Source: Pseudomonas fluorescens
Lineage (GTDB): Bacteria > Pseudomonadota > Gammaproteobacteria > Pseudomonadales > Pseudomonadaceae
Direction of reading: 5' to 3'
Assembly (NCBI RefSeq): GCF_001648775.1
Contig: NZ_LVEJ01000023.1
Coordinates: 293,731-357,730 of the forward strand
Length of the DNA stretch: 64,000 bases
This document shows positions 1 through 8,700 of the stretch, piece after piece. Position 1 is the first letter of the stretch. Each line of letters begins with the position of its first letter. A model generated the notes under the pieces. That model worked only from the letters and a program-made list of their open reading frames with translations, ran no database searches and was not told the origin of the DNA. Both the position numbers and the translations under genes were made by a program.

Positions 1-233
1 TCATGACCTCGCTGGCCTTCGTCCTCGGTGTTGTACCGTTGGCGATCTCCACTGGCGCCGGTTCAGGCAGTCAACATGCGATCGGTACGGGCGTGATTGG
101 CGGTATGCTCACGGCCACGATCCTGGCGATCTTCTGGGTCCCACTGTTCTTCGTTACGGTTTCGTCCATGGGCCAGCGTAAAATCGCTGACGAGGATGAA
201 ACGACTGAAACTCCTAAAGAGGCTGGCCAATGA
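1..233 (+). CDS. RND multidrug efflux inner-membrane transporter, C-terminal end (partial)
   Basis: Only the last 77 or so residues are present; the gene begins before the window. The fragment holds the final two membrane segments of an AcrB/MexB/TtgB/EmhB-type proton-driven pump: the family-typical GVVPLAISTGAGSGSQ stretch, then GVIGGMLTATILAIFWVPLFF and a short charged cytoplasmic tail rich in Glu and Thr. Such pumps take drugs, solvents and dyes from the periplasmic side of the inner membrane and pass them to a TolC/OprM-type channel. The stop codon overlaps the start of the channel gene (ATGA at 230-233), so the two are translationally coupled. In the P. fluorescens group the closest named system would be EmhABC, but the specific name cannot be fixed from a tail. 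Confidence 0.93.
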   Translation, partial: MTSLAFVLGVVPLAISTGAGSGSQHAIGTGVIGGMLTATILAIFWVPLFFVTVSSMGQRKIADEDETTETPKEAGQ

Positions 234-1690
234 GCAAGTCGCTACTCTCCATCGCAGTCGCCGCCTTCGTGCTGAGCGGTTGCTCGCTGATACCTGATTA
301 TCAGCAGCCTGAGGCTCCGGTCGCAGGCCAATACCCACAAGGGCCGGCGTACTCGCCGGCCCAGGCTCCGGCGCAGGCCGCTGCCGAGCAGGGCTGGAAG
401 CAGTTTTTCCATGACCCGGCGCTGCAACAGCTGATCCAGGTGTCGCTGGAAAACAATCGCGACCTGCGTGTCGCGGCGCTGAACATCGACGCTTACGCGG
501 CTCAATACCGCATCCAGCGTGCCGACCTGTTCCCGGCGGTTTCGGCCAATGCCAACGGCAGCCGTCAGCGGGTTCCGGCCCGTGCCTCGCAGACCGGTGA
601 TTCGACCATCACCAGCTCCTACTCGGCCACCGTCGGCATCAGCGCCTACGAACTCGACCTGTTCGGTCGCGTTCGCAGCCTGAGCGAGCAAGCGTTGCAA
701 CAATACTTCGCTACTGAAGAAGCGCGTCGCAGCACCCAGATCAGTCTGGTCGCCAGCGTTGCCAACGCTTATCTGACCTGGCAAGCGGACAAGGAACTGC
801 TCAAGCTGACCCAAGACACCCTCGGTGCCTTCGAAGAAAGCTACAAGCTGACCAGCCGCAGCAACGAAGTCGGTGTCGCGTCGGCGCTGGATCTGGCGCA
901 GTCGCGCACTTCGGTGGAAAACGCCCGTGCACAACTGGCGCGTTATACCCGCCAGGTCGCGCAGGACGAAAACAGCCTGACGCTGCTGCTCGGCACCGGT
1001 ATTCCGGCCAATCTGCAAGCGGCCAAACCGCTGTCCGATGACCTGCTCAGCGACGTCCCGGCCGGTCTGCCTTCGGACCTGCTGCAACGTCGTCCGGACA
1101 TTCTGCAAGCCGAGTACAACCTGAAAGCGGCCAACGCCAACATCGGCGCGGCCCGTGCTGCGTTCTTCCCGAGCATCAGCCTGACCGCCAACGCGGGCAG
1201 CCTGAGCCCGGACCTGTCCGGCCTGTTCAAGGGTGGTTCGGGGACGTGGCTGTTCCAGCCGCAGATCAACCTGCCGATCTTCAACGCCGGCAGCCTGCGC
1301 GCCAGCCTCGACGCCGCCAAGATCCAGAAGGACATTGGCGTGGCGAACTACGAGAAGTCCATTCAAACGGCCTTCCAGGAAGTCGCCGATGGCCTGGCCG
1401 CCCGCCAGACCTACACCGAGCAACTGCAAGCGCAGCGTGACTTCGTTCAGGCCAACCAGGATTACTACCGCCTGGCCGAACGTCGTTACCGCATCGGTGT
1501 CGACAGCAACCTGACCTTCCTCGATGCCCAGCGTCAGCTGTTCAGCGCGCAACAAGCGCTGATCACCGACCGCCTCGCGCAGCTGACCAGTGCGGTCAAC
1601 CTGTACAAGGCCCTGGGCGGTGGCTGGAATGCGCAAACCGCGCAGAACGAACCGCTGAAAGAAGAAGCACCGAAGATGAAGTTGTTCTGA
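230..1690 (+). CDS. RND efflux outer-membrane channel lipoprotein (OprM/TtgC/EmhC type)
   Basis: A 486-residue outer-membrane factor of the NodT/OprM family, the exit duct of the tripartite pump whose inner-membrane part ends just upstream. It has a lipoprotein signal with lipobox LSGC (Cys18), and the next residues are Ser-Leu, which favours outer-membrane sorting. Two homologous halves follow, each with long helical stretches (about residues 60-260 and 270-465). The conserved LLQRRPDILQAEYNLKAANA segment near residue 283 is typical of the family. The length matches OprM (about 485). The gene overlaps the pump gene by 4 nt and is followed by a strong terminator at 1709-1736, so it is the last gene of the efflux operon. 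The family assignment is secure; the substrate range is unknown. Confidence 0.95.
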   Translation: MSKSLLSIAVAAFVLSGCSLIPDYQQPEAPVAGQYPQGPAYSPAQAPAQAAAEQGWKQFFHDPALQQLIQVSLENNRDLRVAALNIDAYAAQYRIQRADLFPAVSANANGSRQRVPARASQTGDSTITSSYSATVGISAYELDLFGRVRSLSEQALQQYFATEEARRSTQISLVASVANAYLTWQADKELLKLTQDTLGAFEESYKLTSRSNEVGVASALDLAQSRTSVENARAQLARYTRQVAQDENSLTLLLGTGIPANLQAAKPLSDDLLSDVPAGLPSDLLQRRPDILQAEYNLKAANANIGAARAAFFPSISLTANAGSLSPDLSGLFKGGSGTWLFQPQINLPIFNAGSLRASLDAAKIQKDIGVANYEKSIQTAFQEVADGLAARQTYTEQLQAQRDFVQANQDYYRLAERRYRIGVDSNLTFLDAQRQLFSAQQALITDRLAQLTSAVNLYKALGGGWNAQTAQNEPLKEEAPKMKLF

Positions 1691-1708
1691 TCATCTGCTG
1701 AATACAAG

Positions 1709-1736
1709 AAGCCCACCGCTTGGTGGGCTTTTTGTT
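1709..1736 (+). terminator. Rho-independent terminator of the efflux operon
   Basis: AAGCCCACC and GGTGGGCTT form a 9-bp perfect stem with a 4-nt loop, followed by a T-rich run, 19 nt after the channel gene stop. Confidence 0.9.
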
Positions 1737-1770
1737 GCCTGTTAGAAAGGTGTGTTGTCTGGGCTGGCCC

Positions 1771-1838
1771 TTTCGCGAGCAGGCTCGCTCCGACAGGGGA
1801 GCGCATTCCAAAGGTGGGAGCGAGCCTGCTCGCGAAGA
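1771..1838. repeat. Inverted REP pair (REPIN-like) 1
   Basis: Two inverted copies of the fluorescent-pseudomonad REP core (TTCGCGAGCAGGCTCGCTC and its complement) lie about 30 nt apart, between the efflux terminator and the porin promoter. The same element recurs eight more times in the window, always between genes. Confidence 0.88.
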
Positions 1839-1876
1839 GGCCCTCACAGACACCATAAAATCCAACTGAATCTTGC

Positions 1877-1891
1877 GTTCGATAATCGCCC
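1877..1891 (+). promoter_or_regulatory. Putative PcaR box upstream of the OprD-type porin
   Basis: GTTCGATAATCGCCC matches the published P. putida PcaR consensus GTTCGATAATCGCAC at 14 of 15 positions. It lies about 214 nt before the porin start. The second half-site expected 10 nt downstream, by analogy with the pcaI and pcaK operators of this window, is poorly kept (1899-1909, about 6 of 11). The motif match is seen directly; control of the porin by PcaR is inferred. Confidence 0.6.
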
Positions 1892-2104
1892 AAAACCCGC
1901 TTTTGCCAATTGAATCCAAACATCCGCCCACCGCACCATTCGATCAACAAAACCAATAACAACAGGTTCGACACCATGCTCCCGCGCCCCGCTCCGTCCG
2001 GCTGATCGCCCCGCTTCACCCCCTGAACTCATCGCATTTCTGCACCGCAAAAAAACGGCCGCAGCGCCCCCGTTCGCCTTAAAAAAACAAGAGAGCCCCC
2101 CGCC

Positions 2105-3364
2105 ATGACAACCTCCCCTGCGCCCTACGCATTCCCCGGCCTGATCGCCCTGGCCCTGGCTGGCGCGGCGCTGCCCGCTGCGGCTGAAGAAGCCGGTTTC
2201 ATCGAAGGGGCGAAGGTCAACCTCAACCTGCGCAACTTCTACATCAACCGCAACTTCACCAACCCGACCAAGGCGCAGGGCAAGGCTGAAGAGTGGACGC
2301 AAAACTTCATCCTCGACGCCAAGTCCGGCTTCACCCAGGGCACCGTCGGTTTCGGTATGGACGTGCTCGGTCTGTATTCGGTGAAGCTCGATGGCGGCAA
2401 AGGCACGGGTGGCACGCAGTTGCTGCCGCTGGACCATGACGGCCGCCCGGCCGACAACTTCGGCCGCACCAACGTCGCCTTCAAGGCCAAGCTTTCCCAG
2501 ACCGAAGTGAAGGTCGGCGAGTGGATGCCCGTGCTGCCGATCCTGCGTTCGGACGACGGTCGCTCGTTGCCGCAAACCTTCCGTGGCGGGCAGATCACCT
2601 CGAAGGAAATCGACGGCCTGACGCTCTACGGCGGCCAGTTCCGCGCCAACAGCCCACGTGACGACAGCAGCATGAGCGACATGTCGATGACCGGCAAAGC
2701 GGCGTTCACCTCTGATCGTTTCAACTTTCAGGGCGGTGAATACGTGTTCAACGAAAAACGCACACAAATCGGCCTGTGGAATGCTGAACTCAAAGACATC
2801 TACAGCCAGCAATACGTCAATCTGATCCACAGCCAGCCGCTCGGCGACTGGACGCTGGGCGCCAACCTCGGTTTCTTCTACGGCAAGGATGACGGCAGCG
2901 CCCGCGCCGGCGACCTCGACAACAAAACCTGGTCGGGCATGTTCTCCGCCAAATACGGCGGCAGCACCTTCTATGTCGGCCTGCAAAAACTCACCGGCGA
3001 CAGCGCGTGGATGCGGGTCAACGGCACCAGTGGCGGTACTTTGGCCAACGACAGTTACAACGCCAGTTACGACAACGCGCAGGAACGCTCCTGGCAATTG
3101 CGCCATGACTACAACTTCGCCGCGCTCGGCATCCCCGGCCTGACCCTGATGAACCGCTATATCAGCGGCGACAACGTGCACACCGGGACCGTCACCGACG
3201 GCAAGGAATGGGGCCGCGAGTCGGAACTGGGCTACACCGTGCAGAGTGGCGCGCTGAAGGACCTGAACGTCAGATGGCGCAACTCGACCATGCGCCGGGA
3301 CTTCAGCAACAACGAATTCGATGAGAACCGCTTGATCGTCAGCTACCCGATCAGCCTTCTCTGA
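2105..3364 (+). CDS. OprD-family outer-membrane porin, probably for aromatic acids (PcaP-like position)
   Basis: A 419-residue porin with a Sec signal peptide (cleavage likely after AAA, about residue 27). The mature barrel shows the OprD-family opening FIEGAKVNLNLRNFYINR, the KVGEWMPVLPIL segment with the following RSDDGRSLPQTFRGG loop, and the closing NRLIVSYPISLL strand. OprD-family channels pass basic amino acids, carboxylates or aromatic acids through the outer membrane. The neighbours point to an aromatic acid: the pca cluster lies a few kb away and a PcaR-like box sits upstream at 1877. In P. putida a porin gene, pcaP, closes the pca cluster; here the porin lies on the opposite strand with one gene between. 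The family is certain, the substrate inferred. Confidence 0.85.
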   Translation: MTTSPAPYAFPGLIALALAGAALPAAAEEAGFIEGAKVNLNLRNFYINRNFTNPTKAQGKAEEWTQNFILDAKSGFTQGTVGFGMDVLGLYSVKLDGGKGTGGTQLLPLDHDGRPADNFGRTNVAFKAKLSQTEVKVGEWMPVLPILRSDDGRSLPQTFRGGQITSKEIDGLTLYGGQFRANSPRDDSSMSDMSMTGKAAFTSDRFNFQGGEYVFNEKRTQIGLWNAELKDIYSQQYVNLIHSQPLGDWTLGANLGFFYGKDDGSARAGDLDNKTWSGMFSAKYGGSTFYVGLQKLTGDSAWMRVNGTSGGTLANDSYNASYDNAQERSWQLRHDYNFAALGIPGLTLMNRYISGDNVHTGTVTDGKEWGRESELGYTVQSGALKDLNVRWRNSTMRRDFSNNEFDENRLIVSYPISLL

Positions 3365-3380
3365 CCACCGACATTCCCCT

Positions 3381-3472
3381 CCTGTGGGAGCGAACCTGCT
3401 CGCGAAAGCGGTGCATCCGTCAACATCTCTGTTGGATGTGAAGCCGCCTTCGCGAGCAGGCTCGCTCGCACA
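3381..3472. repeat. Inverted REP pair (REPIN-like) 2
   Basis: GTGGGAGCGAACCTGCTCGC and an inverted copy, about 50 nt apart, sit just after the porin gene. The rest of the gap to 3661 holds only the leader of the next gene. Confidence 0.85.
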
Positions 3473-3661
3473 TTTGATCTCCTACCGGCAGTTAATTGCC
3501 ATCCGTCAGGAGAAGTGGTGATTTGCCGGCCGGCGGGTAGAGTGGCAAAACCTGAAGGACTCAGGCGCTTCACCCTTCCCGCTTCCGTCGTCGTAGTCGG
3601 TCCTCATGTTGTGAACCAGGTTGTCATCGGAAGACACCGCCGATCACCGGAGGACCCCCTC

Positions 3662-4468
3662 ATGATCTCTCGTCTCACCGCAGCACCCGACTGGGACGCC
3701 AAGGCGTACCAGCAGTTTTCCCGTCTCAGGCAACGCCCGGTCAATGAATTGCTCGACCGTGTCGACCTGCAAAACCCTCAACGCATTTACGACCTGGGCT
3801 GCGGCACCGGCATTGCCACGCAATTACTGGCCAAGCGTTGGCCAAGGGCGCAGTTGCTGGGCATCGACAGTTCCGCGCAGATGCTTGAAGAAGCACGGTG
3901 CCTGCCGATCAAGGCCTTATGGAAACAGTGCGACCTGCTCGACTGGCAACCTGAGCATTCGGCAGATTTGCTGTTCGCCGCCGCCGTGCTGCACTTTATC
4001 GACGGCCATCAGACGCTGCTGCCGCGCCTGCTCGGCCAGCTCAACCCGGGCGGTTGCCTGGCGGCGCACATGCCCGACTGGCGTGATGCGTTGTGGTATC
4101 GGCTGATGCTCGACACTCTCGAAGACGCCGGCCCGGGCGGCACGCCGTTGGGCACACCGCAACTGCGCCAGCGCATGGCGGCGCGGCCGTTGTTGGCGCT
4201 GGAGGATTACTACCGTTTGCTCGCGCCAATGACCACGTCGCTGGATATCTGGGAAACCGAGCAGTTGCAGGTGGTCGACGGCAAATCGCCGATTTATGAC
4301 TGGGTGAAGGTCTCGGCGCTGCGGCCGGTGATGCAGGCGCTGGATTCAGCGGAGCAGGCGCGGTTTATCTATCACTATCTGATGCGGGTGCATAAGCATT
4401 ATCCGCAGGAGGCGGATGGGCATACGTTGTTTGCGTTCAAGCGGATATTTATTGTCGCCAGGGTTTGA
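3662..4468 (+). CDS. tam: Trans-aconitate 2-methyltransferase
   Basis: A 268-residue class-I SAM-dependent methyltransferase that methylates trans-aconitate, an inhibitor formed from cis-aconitate, to its monomethyl ester. SAM-binding motif I (YDLGCGTGIATQLL) is near residue 42, the acidic residue after strand beta-2 lies in LLGIDSSAQML, and the motif IV region is LLFAAAVLHFID. The start is the ATG at 3662 because GGAGGA lies 6-7 nt before it; an open frame runs back to 3515 without a better site. The gene lies between the porin and pcaC and runs convergently toward pcaC. Length and overall layout match bacterial Tam (about 255). The exact acid methylated is inferred from family resemblance. 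Confidence 0.85.
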   Translation: MISRLTAAPDWDAKAYQQFSRLRQRPVNELLDRVDLQNPQRIYDLGCGTGIATQLLAKRWPRAQLLGIDSSAQMLEEARCLPIKALWKQCDLLDWQPEHSADLLFAAAVLHFIDGHQTLLPRLLGQLNPGGCLAAHMPDWRDALWYRLMLDTLEDAGPGGTPLGTPQLRQRMAARPLLALEDYYRLLAPMTTSLDIWETEQLQVVDGKSPIYDWVKVSALRPVMQALDSAEQARFIYHYLMRVHKHYPQEADGHTLFAFKRIFIVARV

Positions 4469-4504
4469 ATGAGTTGTGCTGATTGATGTGCAACGGCGTC
4501 TGCC

Positions 4505-4572
4505 CCCTTCGCGAGCAAGCTCGCTCCCACATTGGAATGCGTTCCCCTGTGGGAGCGAGCTTGCTCGCGAAG
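4505..4572. repeat. Inverted REP pair (REPIN-like) 3
   Basis: Inverted copies of CTTCGCGAGCAAGCTCGCTC and its complement separate the convergent ends of the methyltransferase gene and pcaC. Confidence 0.88.
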
Positions 4573-4590
4573 ATGTCAGCTCAGGCGCCG

Positions 4591-4983
4591 TCACTCCCGG
4601 GATTCGACACCCAACTCATCCCATACCGACTCGGCCAAATGAAACGTCGCATTCGCCGCCGGTATCCCGCAGTAGATCGCACTCTGCATGATCACTTCCT
4701 TGATCTCGCCCCGGCTCACCCCGTTATTCGCCGCCGCCCGCAAATGCAGTTTCAGTTCACCTTCGCGGTTCATGCCGATCAGCATCGCGATGGTGATCAG
4801 GCTGCGTGTGTGCCGAGGCAAGCCCGGACGTGTCCAGATATCGCCCCAGGCATGCCGGGTGATCATCTCCTGAAACTCCGAGTTGAACTCGGTCAACGTG
4901 GTCAGGCTGCGATCGACATGCGCATCACCGAGTACCGCGCGGCGCACTTGCATGCCGTCGTCGTAACGTTGTTTCTCGTCCAC
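4591..4983 (-). CDS. pcaC: 4-carboxymuconolactone decarboxylase
   Basis: A 130-residue cytoplasmic enzyme that decarboxylates 4-carboxymuconolactone to 3-oxoadipate enol-lactone in the protocatechuate branch. The sequence is the typical PcaC: FQEMITRHAWGDIWTRPGL, then SLITIAMLIGMNREGELKLH and the AAANNGVSRGEIKEVIMQ helix of the carboxymuconolactone decarboxylase fold. The start is taken as the GTG at 4983 (protein VDEKQRYDDG), because TAAGGGG lies just upstream and the product then has the family's usual length. A longer open frame reaches back into pcaD. It is the last gene of the pca operon, 13 nt after pcaD. Confidence 0.95.
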   Translation of the reverse strand: MDEKQRYDDGMQVRRAVLGDAHVDRSLTTLTEFNSEFQEMITRHAWGDIWTRPGLPRHTRSLITIAMLIGMNREGELKLHLRAAANNGVSRGEIKEVIMQSAIYCGIPAANATFHLAESVWDELGVESRE

Positions 4984-4996
4984 GAAAATCCCCTTA

Positions 4997-5785
4997 TCAA
5001 GCCTTAAGAAACGCCAACACGCGATCGCTGAAAGCCGCGCCAGCCTGCACATTCGACAGATGCGCCGCATAGAACTCGGCGTACTCGGCACCGCGCACGT
5101 GTTCCTGAATGAAATGCCCACCGGACGGCGGCGTCACCGCATCTTCAGTGCCGGCAATCACCAGCAACGGCACATTGATCGACGCCAGTTGCTCACGGAA
5201 ATCGGCATCACGCACCGCCGCGCAATTGGCCGCGTAACCTTCAGGCGAAGTCGCTGCGAGCATGTCAGTAATCTGCTTGGCAGTTGCTGGATGGGCTGCA
5301 GAAAAGTCCGGGGTAAACCAGCGGGCAATCGACGCATCGCGCAGCGCAACCATCGCCGCCGCGCCGTCACGCAGCACGGTTTCGATGCGTGGATTCCACA
5401 CCGACGGATCGCCGATTTTTGCCGCCGTGTTGCAGACGATCAGCTTGTTCAACCGATGCCCGGCGTTGATCCCCAGCCATTGGCCGATCAAGCCGCCCAT
5501 CGACAATCCGCAAAAATGCGCACGCTCAATGTGCAGCGCATCGAGCAAGCCGAGGACGTCGTGACCGAGTTGCTCGATGCTGTACGGCCCCGGCGTGACC
5601 AGCGATTGGCCGTGCCCGCGAGTGTCAAAACGCAGCACACGAAAGTGCTCGGTAAACGCCGGCATCTGTACGTCCCACATGTGCAGATCAGTGCCCAACG
5701 AATTGGACAACACCAGCACCGGCGCATCGACCGGGCCTTCAATTTGATAGTGCAGTTCGCCATCGGCGAGTTGAACGAAAGCCAC
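4997..5785 (-). CDS. pcaD: 3-oxoadipate enol-lactonase
   Basis: A 262-residue alpha/beta hydrolase that opens 3-oxoadipate enol-lactone to 3-oxoadipate, where the catechol and protocatechuate branches join. Visible parts are the oxyanion region LSNSLGTDLHMWD, the nucleophile elbow CGLSMGG (Ser near residue 95), the acid in IAGTEDAVTPP and the likely catalytic His in EFYAAHLSNVQ near the end. The gene lies 12 nt after pcaB with AGGAGAG before the ATG, and is followed directly by pcaC. Confidence 0.96.
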   Translation of the reverse strand: MAFVQLADGELHYQIEGPVDAPVLVLSNSLGTDLHMWDVQMPAFTEHFRVLRFDTRGHGQSLVTPGPYSIEQLGHDVLGLLDALHIERAHFCGLSMGGLIGQWLGINAGHRLNKLIVCNTAAKIGDPSVWNPRIETVLRDGAAAMVALRDASIARWFTPDFSAAHPATAKQITDMLAATSPEGYAANCAAVRDADFREQLASINVPLLVIAGTEDAVTPPSGGHFIQEHVRGAEYAEFYAAHLSNVQAGAAFSDRVLAFLKA

Positions 5786-5797
5786 AGCCCTCTCCTT

Positions 5798-7162
5798 TCA
5801 GACAGACAATGCGTTGTGTTCGGCCACCGCGCGCTCGACCCAGGTTTTGGCCTGACCGAGGTAATGGGCGGGGTTCAAAAGATCATCGAGTTCAGCGCTG
5901 CTCAACTCGGCGGTGACCTTGGGTTCGTCACCGAGCACGGCGCGCAAATGGCGTTGCTCGGCCACTGCGCGTTTGCAGCATTGTTCGAGCAGATGATGCG
6001 CGGTGTCGCGGCCGACCCGTTGCGCGAGCACAATGCTCACCGCTTCGGCGAGCACCAACCCTTGAGTCAAATCGAGGTTTCGGGCCATGCGCACGGCATC
6101 GACTTCCAGACACTCGGCGAGCAATTTCGCCTGTTGCAACGAACCGGAAACCAGGCAGCAAATCTCCGGCAGAGTTTCCCACTCGGCATGCCACAAGCCG
6201 AGGCTGCGTTCATGCTCTTGCGGCATCGCACTGAACAGCGTCGAAACCAGACCGGGCACACGTGTCGCTGCGCCAATCAACACCGCTGCGCCGACCGGAT
6301 TGCGTTTGTGCGGCATGGTCGACGAGCCGCCCTTGCCCGGCGCTGAAGGTTCGAACACTTCCGCAGCTTCAGTCTGCATCAACAGGCTGATGTCGCGGCC
6401 GAATTTGCCGAGGCTGCCGGCGATCAAACCGAGCACCGCGCCGAACTCGACCACGCGATCACGCTGGGTGTGCCACGGTTGTTCGGGCAAGCTCAGTTGC
6501 AGTTCTTCGGCCAGCGCCTGGGCAATCGGCAAGGCCTGTTCGCCAAGTGCTGCGAGCGTGCCGGATGCGCCGCCGAATTGCAGCACCAGCAGACGCGGCT
6601 TGAGTTCGCGCAGACGCTGACGGCTGCGAGTCACCGCGCCCAACCACCCGGCGATTTTCATGCCGAGGGTGACCGGCGTCGCGTGCTGCAGCCAGGTACG
6701 CCCGGCCAGCGGCGTCGCAGCATGACGTTGTGCTTGAACAGCGAGAGAGTCAGCCAGTTGCGCCAGATCGCTTTCAATCAACTCCAGCGCCTGACGCAAT
6801 TGCAGCACCAGCCCGGAATCCATCACGTCCTGACTGGTCGCGCCCAAATGCACATAACGCTCGGCTTCTGCGTCGCTGGCAGCAATCTGTTTGCCCAACG
6901 CCTTGACCAGCGGAATCGCCGAATTGCCGGCCGTGGCAATCGCCTCGCCCAGTGCCGCGAAGTCATACAGTCCCGCAGCGCACGCCGCCGCGATGGGCGC
7001 GACGGCAGACGCCGGAATCAAACCCACCCGTGCCTCGGCGCGGGCCAACGCGGCTTCAAAGTCGAGCATCGCCTGCACGCGGCCCTGATCGCAGAACACT
7101 TCGCGCATATCGCGGGCAGTGAAGTAGGCATCGAACAATTGATTGCCCGGTCGCTGAGTCAT
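5798..7162 (-). CDS. pcaB: 3-carboxy-cis,cis-muconate cycloisomerase
   Basis: A 454-residue member of the fumarase/aspartase superfamily that lactonises 3-carboxy-cis,cis-muconate to 4-carboxymuconolactone. The superfamily signature GSSTMPHKRNP is intact near residue 275, and the first conserved region reads LGATSQDVMDSG. The start is the ATG at 7162 (MTQRPGNQLFD) with AAGGA upstream; the frame is open for 14 more codons without a ribosome site. It lies 46 nt after pcaT and is followed by pcaD. PcaB and PcaD act in sequence with PcaC, so gene order follows the pathway. Confidence 0.96.
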   Translation of the reverse strand: MTQRPGNQLFDAYFTARDMREVFCDQGRVQAMLDFEAALARAEARVGLIPASAVAPIAAACAAGLYDFAALGEAIATAGNSAIPLVKALGKQIAASDAEAERYVHLGATSQDVMDSGLVLQLRQALELIESDLAQLADSLAVQAQRHAATPLAGRTWLQHATPVTLGMKIAGWLGAVTRSRQRLRELKPRLLVLQFGGASGTLAALGEQALPIAQALAEELQLSLPEQPWHTQRDRVVEFGAVLGLIAGSLGKFGRDISLLMQTEAAEVFEPSAPGKGGSSTMPHKRNPVGAAVLIGAATRVPGLVSTLFSAMPQEHERSLGLWHAEWETLPEICCLVSGSLQQAKLLAECLEVDAVRMARNLDLTQGLVLAEAVSIVLAQRVGRDTAHHLLEQCCKRAVAEQRHLRAVLGDEPKVTAELSSAELDDLLNPAHYLGQAKTWVERAVAEHNALSV

Positions 7163-7208
7163 AAACAGTCCTTGCCGGCGCGGGCCATCACGGCCCGCGC
7201 GCATCGGG

Positions 7209-8504
7209 TTAGAGATCGTGGTGCAAGTACGCCGCCTGTTTCGGCAAGCGCAGGCTGAACAGGAACGCGATCGCCATCATGGCCGTCACGTACCAGTAGA
7301 AGGAGTTTTCCATGCCGATGTTCTTCAGGCTCAGCGCGACGAACTCCGCCGAACCGCCGAAGATTGCATTGGCCACCGCGTAGGCCAGACCAACGCCAAG
7401 GGCGCGCACCTCAGGCGGGAACATTTCGGCTTTCACCAGGCCGCTGATCGAGGTGTAGAAACTGACGATCGCCAGCGCCACGGTGATCAGCACAAATGCG
7501 AGGAACGGACTGCTGACGCTTTTCAGGCTCAACAGAATCGGCACGGTGAACAGCGTGCCGAGCGCGCCGAACCAGAGCATCGAATTACGTCGGCCGATCT
7601 TGTCGGCAAGCATGCCGAACAGTGGCTGCATGCACATATACAGGAACAGCGCGCCGGTCATGATGTAGCTGGCGGTCTTGGCGTGCATGCCGGCAGTGTT
7701 CACCAGGTACTTCTGCATGTAGGTGGTGAAGGTGTAGAAAATCAGCGAGCCACCGGCGGTGTAACCGAGCACGGTGATGAACGCGGCTTTGTGATCGCGA
7801 AACAGTGCGCTGATGCTGCCGGCGTCTTTGTGTCCGCGGGTTTCCTTGTTGGTGGTTTCTTTCAGCGAACGACGCAGGAACAGCGAAATCAGCGCCGCCA
7901 CTGCGCCGACCACAAACGGAATCCGCCAGCCGTAGGCGCGCAGATCGTCTTCAGTGAGGAACTGTTGCAGGATTACCACCAGCGACACCGCCAACAGTTG
8001 CCCGCCGATCAGGGTCACGTACTGGAACGAGGCGAAAAATCCGCGCTGGCCCTTGAGCGCGACTTCGCTCATGTAAGTCGCGGTGGTGCCGTACTCGCCG
8101 CCGACCGACAGGCCTTGCAGCAAGCGTGCGAACAGCAGCAGCACCGGCGCCCAGACACCGATGTCCTTGTAGGTCGGCAGGCAGGCGATCAGCAACGAGC
8201 CAAAGCACATCATCAGAATCGAGATGAGCATCGAGTTCTTGCGCCCGTGCTTGTCCGCCACCCGGCCGAAAATCCAGCCACCGATCGGCCGCATCAGGAA
8301 ACCGGCGGCGAACACGCCGGCGGTGTTGACCAGTTGCACCGTCGGGTTATCGGAAGGGAAAAACGCCGGGGCGAAATAGATCGCGCAAAAGGCGTAGACG
8401 TAGAAGTCGAACCATTCGACGAGGTTGCCGGACGAGGCGCCGACAATGGCAAAGATGCGCTTGCTGCGCTCTTCACCCGTGTAATGAGAGGTGGTGGTTG
8501 TCAT
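7209..8504 (-). CDS. pcaT: MFS (MHS-type) dicarboxylate/aromatic acid transporter PcaT
   Basis: A 431-residue inner-membrane permease of the metabolite:H+ symporter group. It has twelve predicted membrane segments, the family motif GWIFGRVADKHGRKN in the loop after helix 2, the matching FGMLADKIGRRNS in the second half, and the RLLQGLSVGGEYGTTATY stretch of helix 5. PcaT in P. putida is linked to uptake of 3-oxoadipate and other dicarboxylates. The gene stands between pcaG and pcaB. A REP pair separates it from pcaG, so it may start a separate transcript, but no PcaR box is visible in that gap. Confidence 0.9.
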   Translation of the reverse strand: MTTTTSHYTGEERSKRIFAIVGASSGNLVEWFDFYVYAFCAIYFAPAFFPSDNPTVQLVNTAGVFAAGFLMRPIGGWIFGRVADKHGRKNSMLISILMMCFGSLLIACLPTYKDIGVWAPVLLLFARLLQGLSVGGEYGTTATYMSEVALKGQRGFFASFQYVTLIGGQLLAVSLVVILQQFLTEDDLRAYGWRIPFVVGAVAALISLFLRRSLKETTNKETRGHKDAGSISALFRDHKAAFITVLGYTAGGSLIFYTFTTYMQKYLVNTAGMHAKTASYIMTGALFLYMCMQPLFGMLADKIGRRNSMLWFGALGTLFTVPILLSLKSVSSPFLAFVLITVALAIVSFYTSISGLVKAEMFPPEVRALGVGLAYAVANAIFGGSAEFVALSLKNIGMENSFYWYVTAMMAIAFLFSLRLPKQAAYLHHDL

Positions 8505-8588
8505 TGTTTTTCACTCGATAGGGACAGTGAGAGTCTAGACATACTTTGCAACAGTCCCGTTCCACAGTTCCATCTGCAACACAGTTCT

Positions 8589-8687
8589 CCCCTGTGGGAG
8601 CGAGCCTGCTCGCGAAGAGGGAGTGTCAGACGACATTTATGTTGGCTGACCCACCGCTTTCGCGAGCAGGCTCGCTCCCACAGGGGA
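8589..8687. repeat. Inverted REP pair (REPIN-like) 4
   Basis: Inverted copies of CTGTGGGAGCGAGCCTGCTC and its complement, about 48 nt apart, fill most of the gap between pcaG and pcaT inside the pca cluster. Such a folded element in the transcript could set the relative level of the upstream pcaHG and downstream pcaTBDC messages. Confidence 0.9.
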
Positions 8688-8700
8688 TGGTGGTGATCTA

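Noticed and set aside
1844..3181. A 445-codon minus-strand open frame opposite the OprD-type porin
   Set aside because: No signal or family; the plus-strand porin has signal peptide, barrel motifs and correct length.
3515..3661. An upstream extension of the tam gene from 3515
   Set aside because: The added 49 residues are not part of the methyltransferase fold, while GGAGGA stands correctly before the ATG at 3662.
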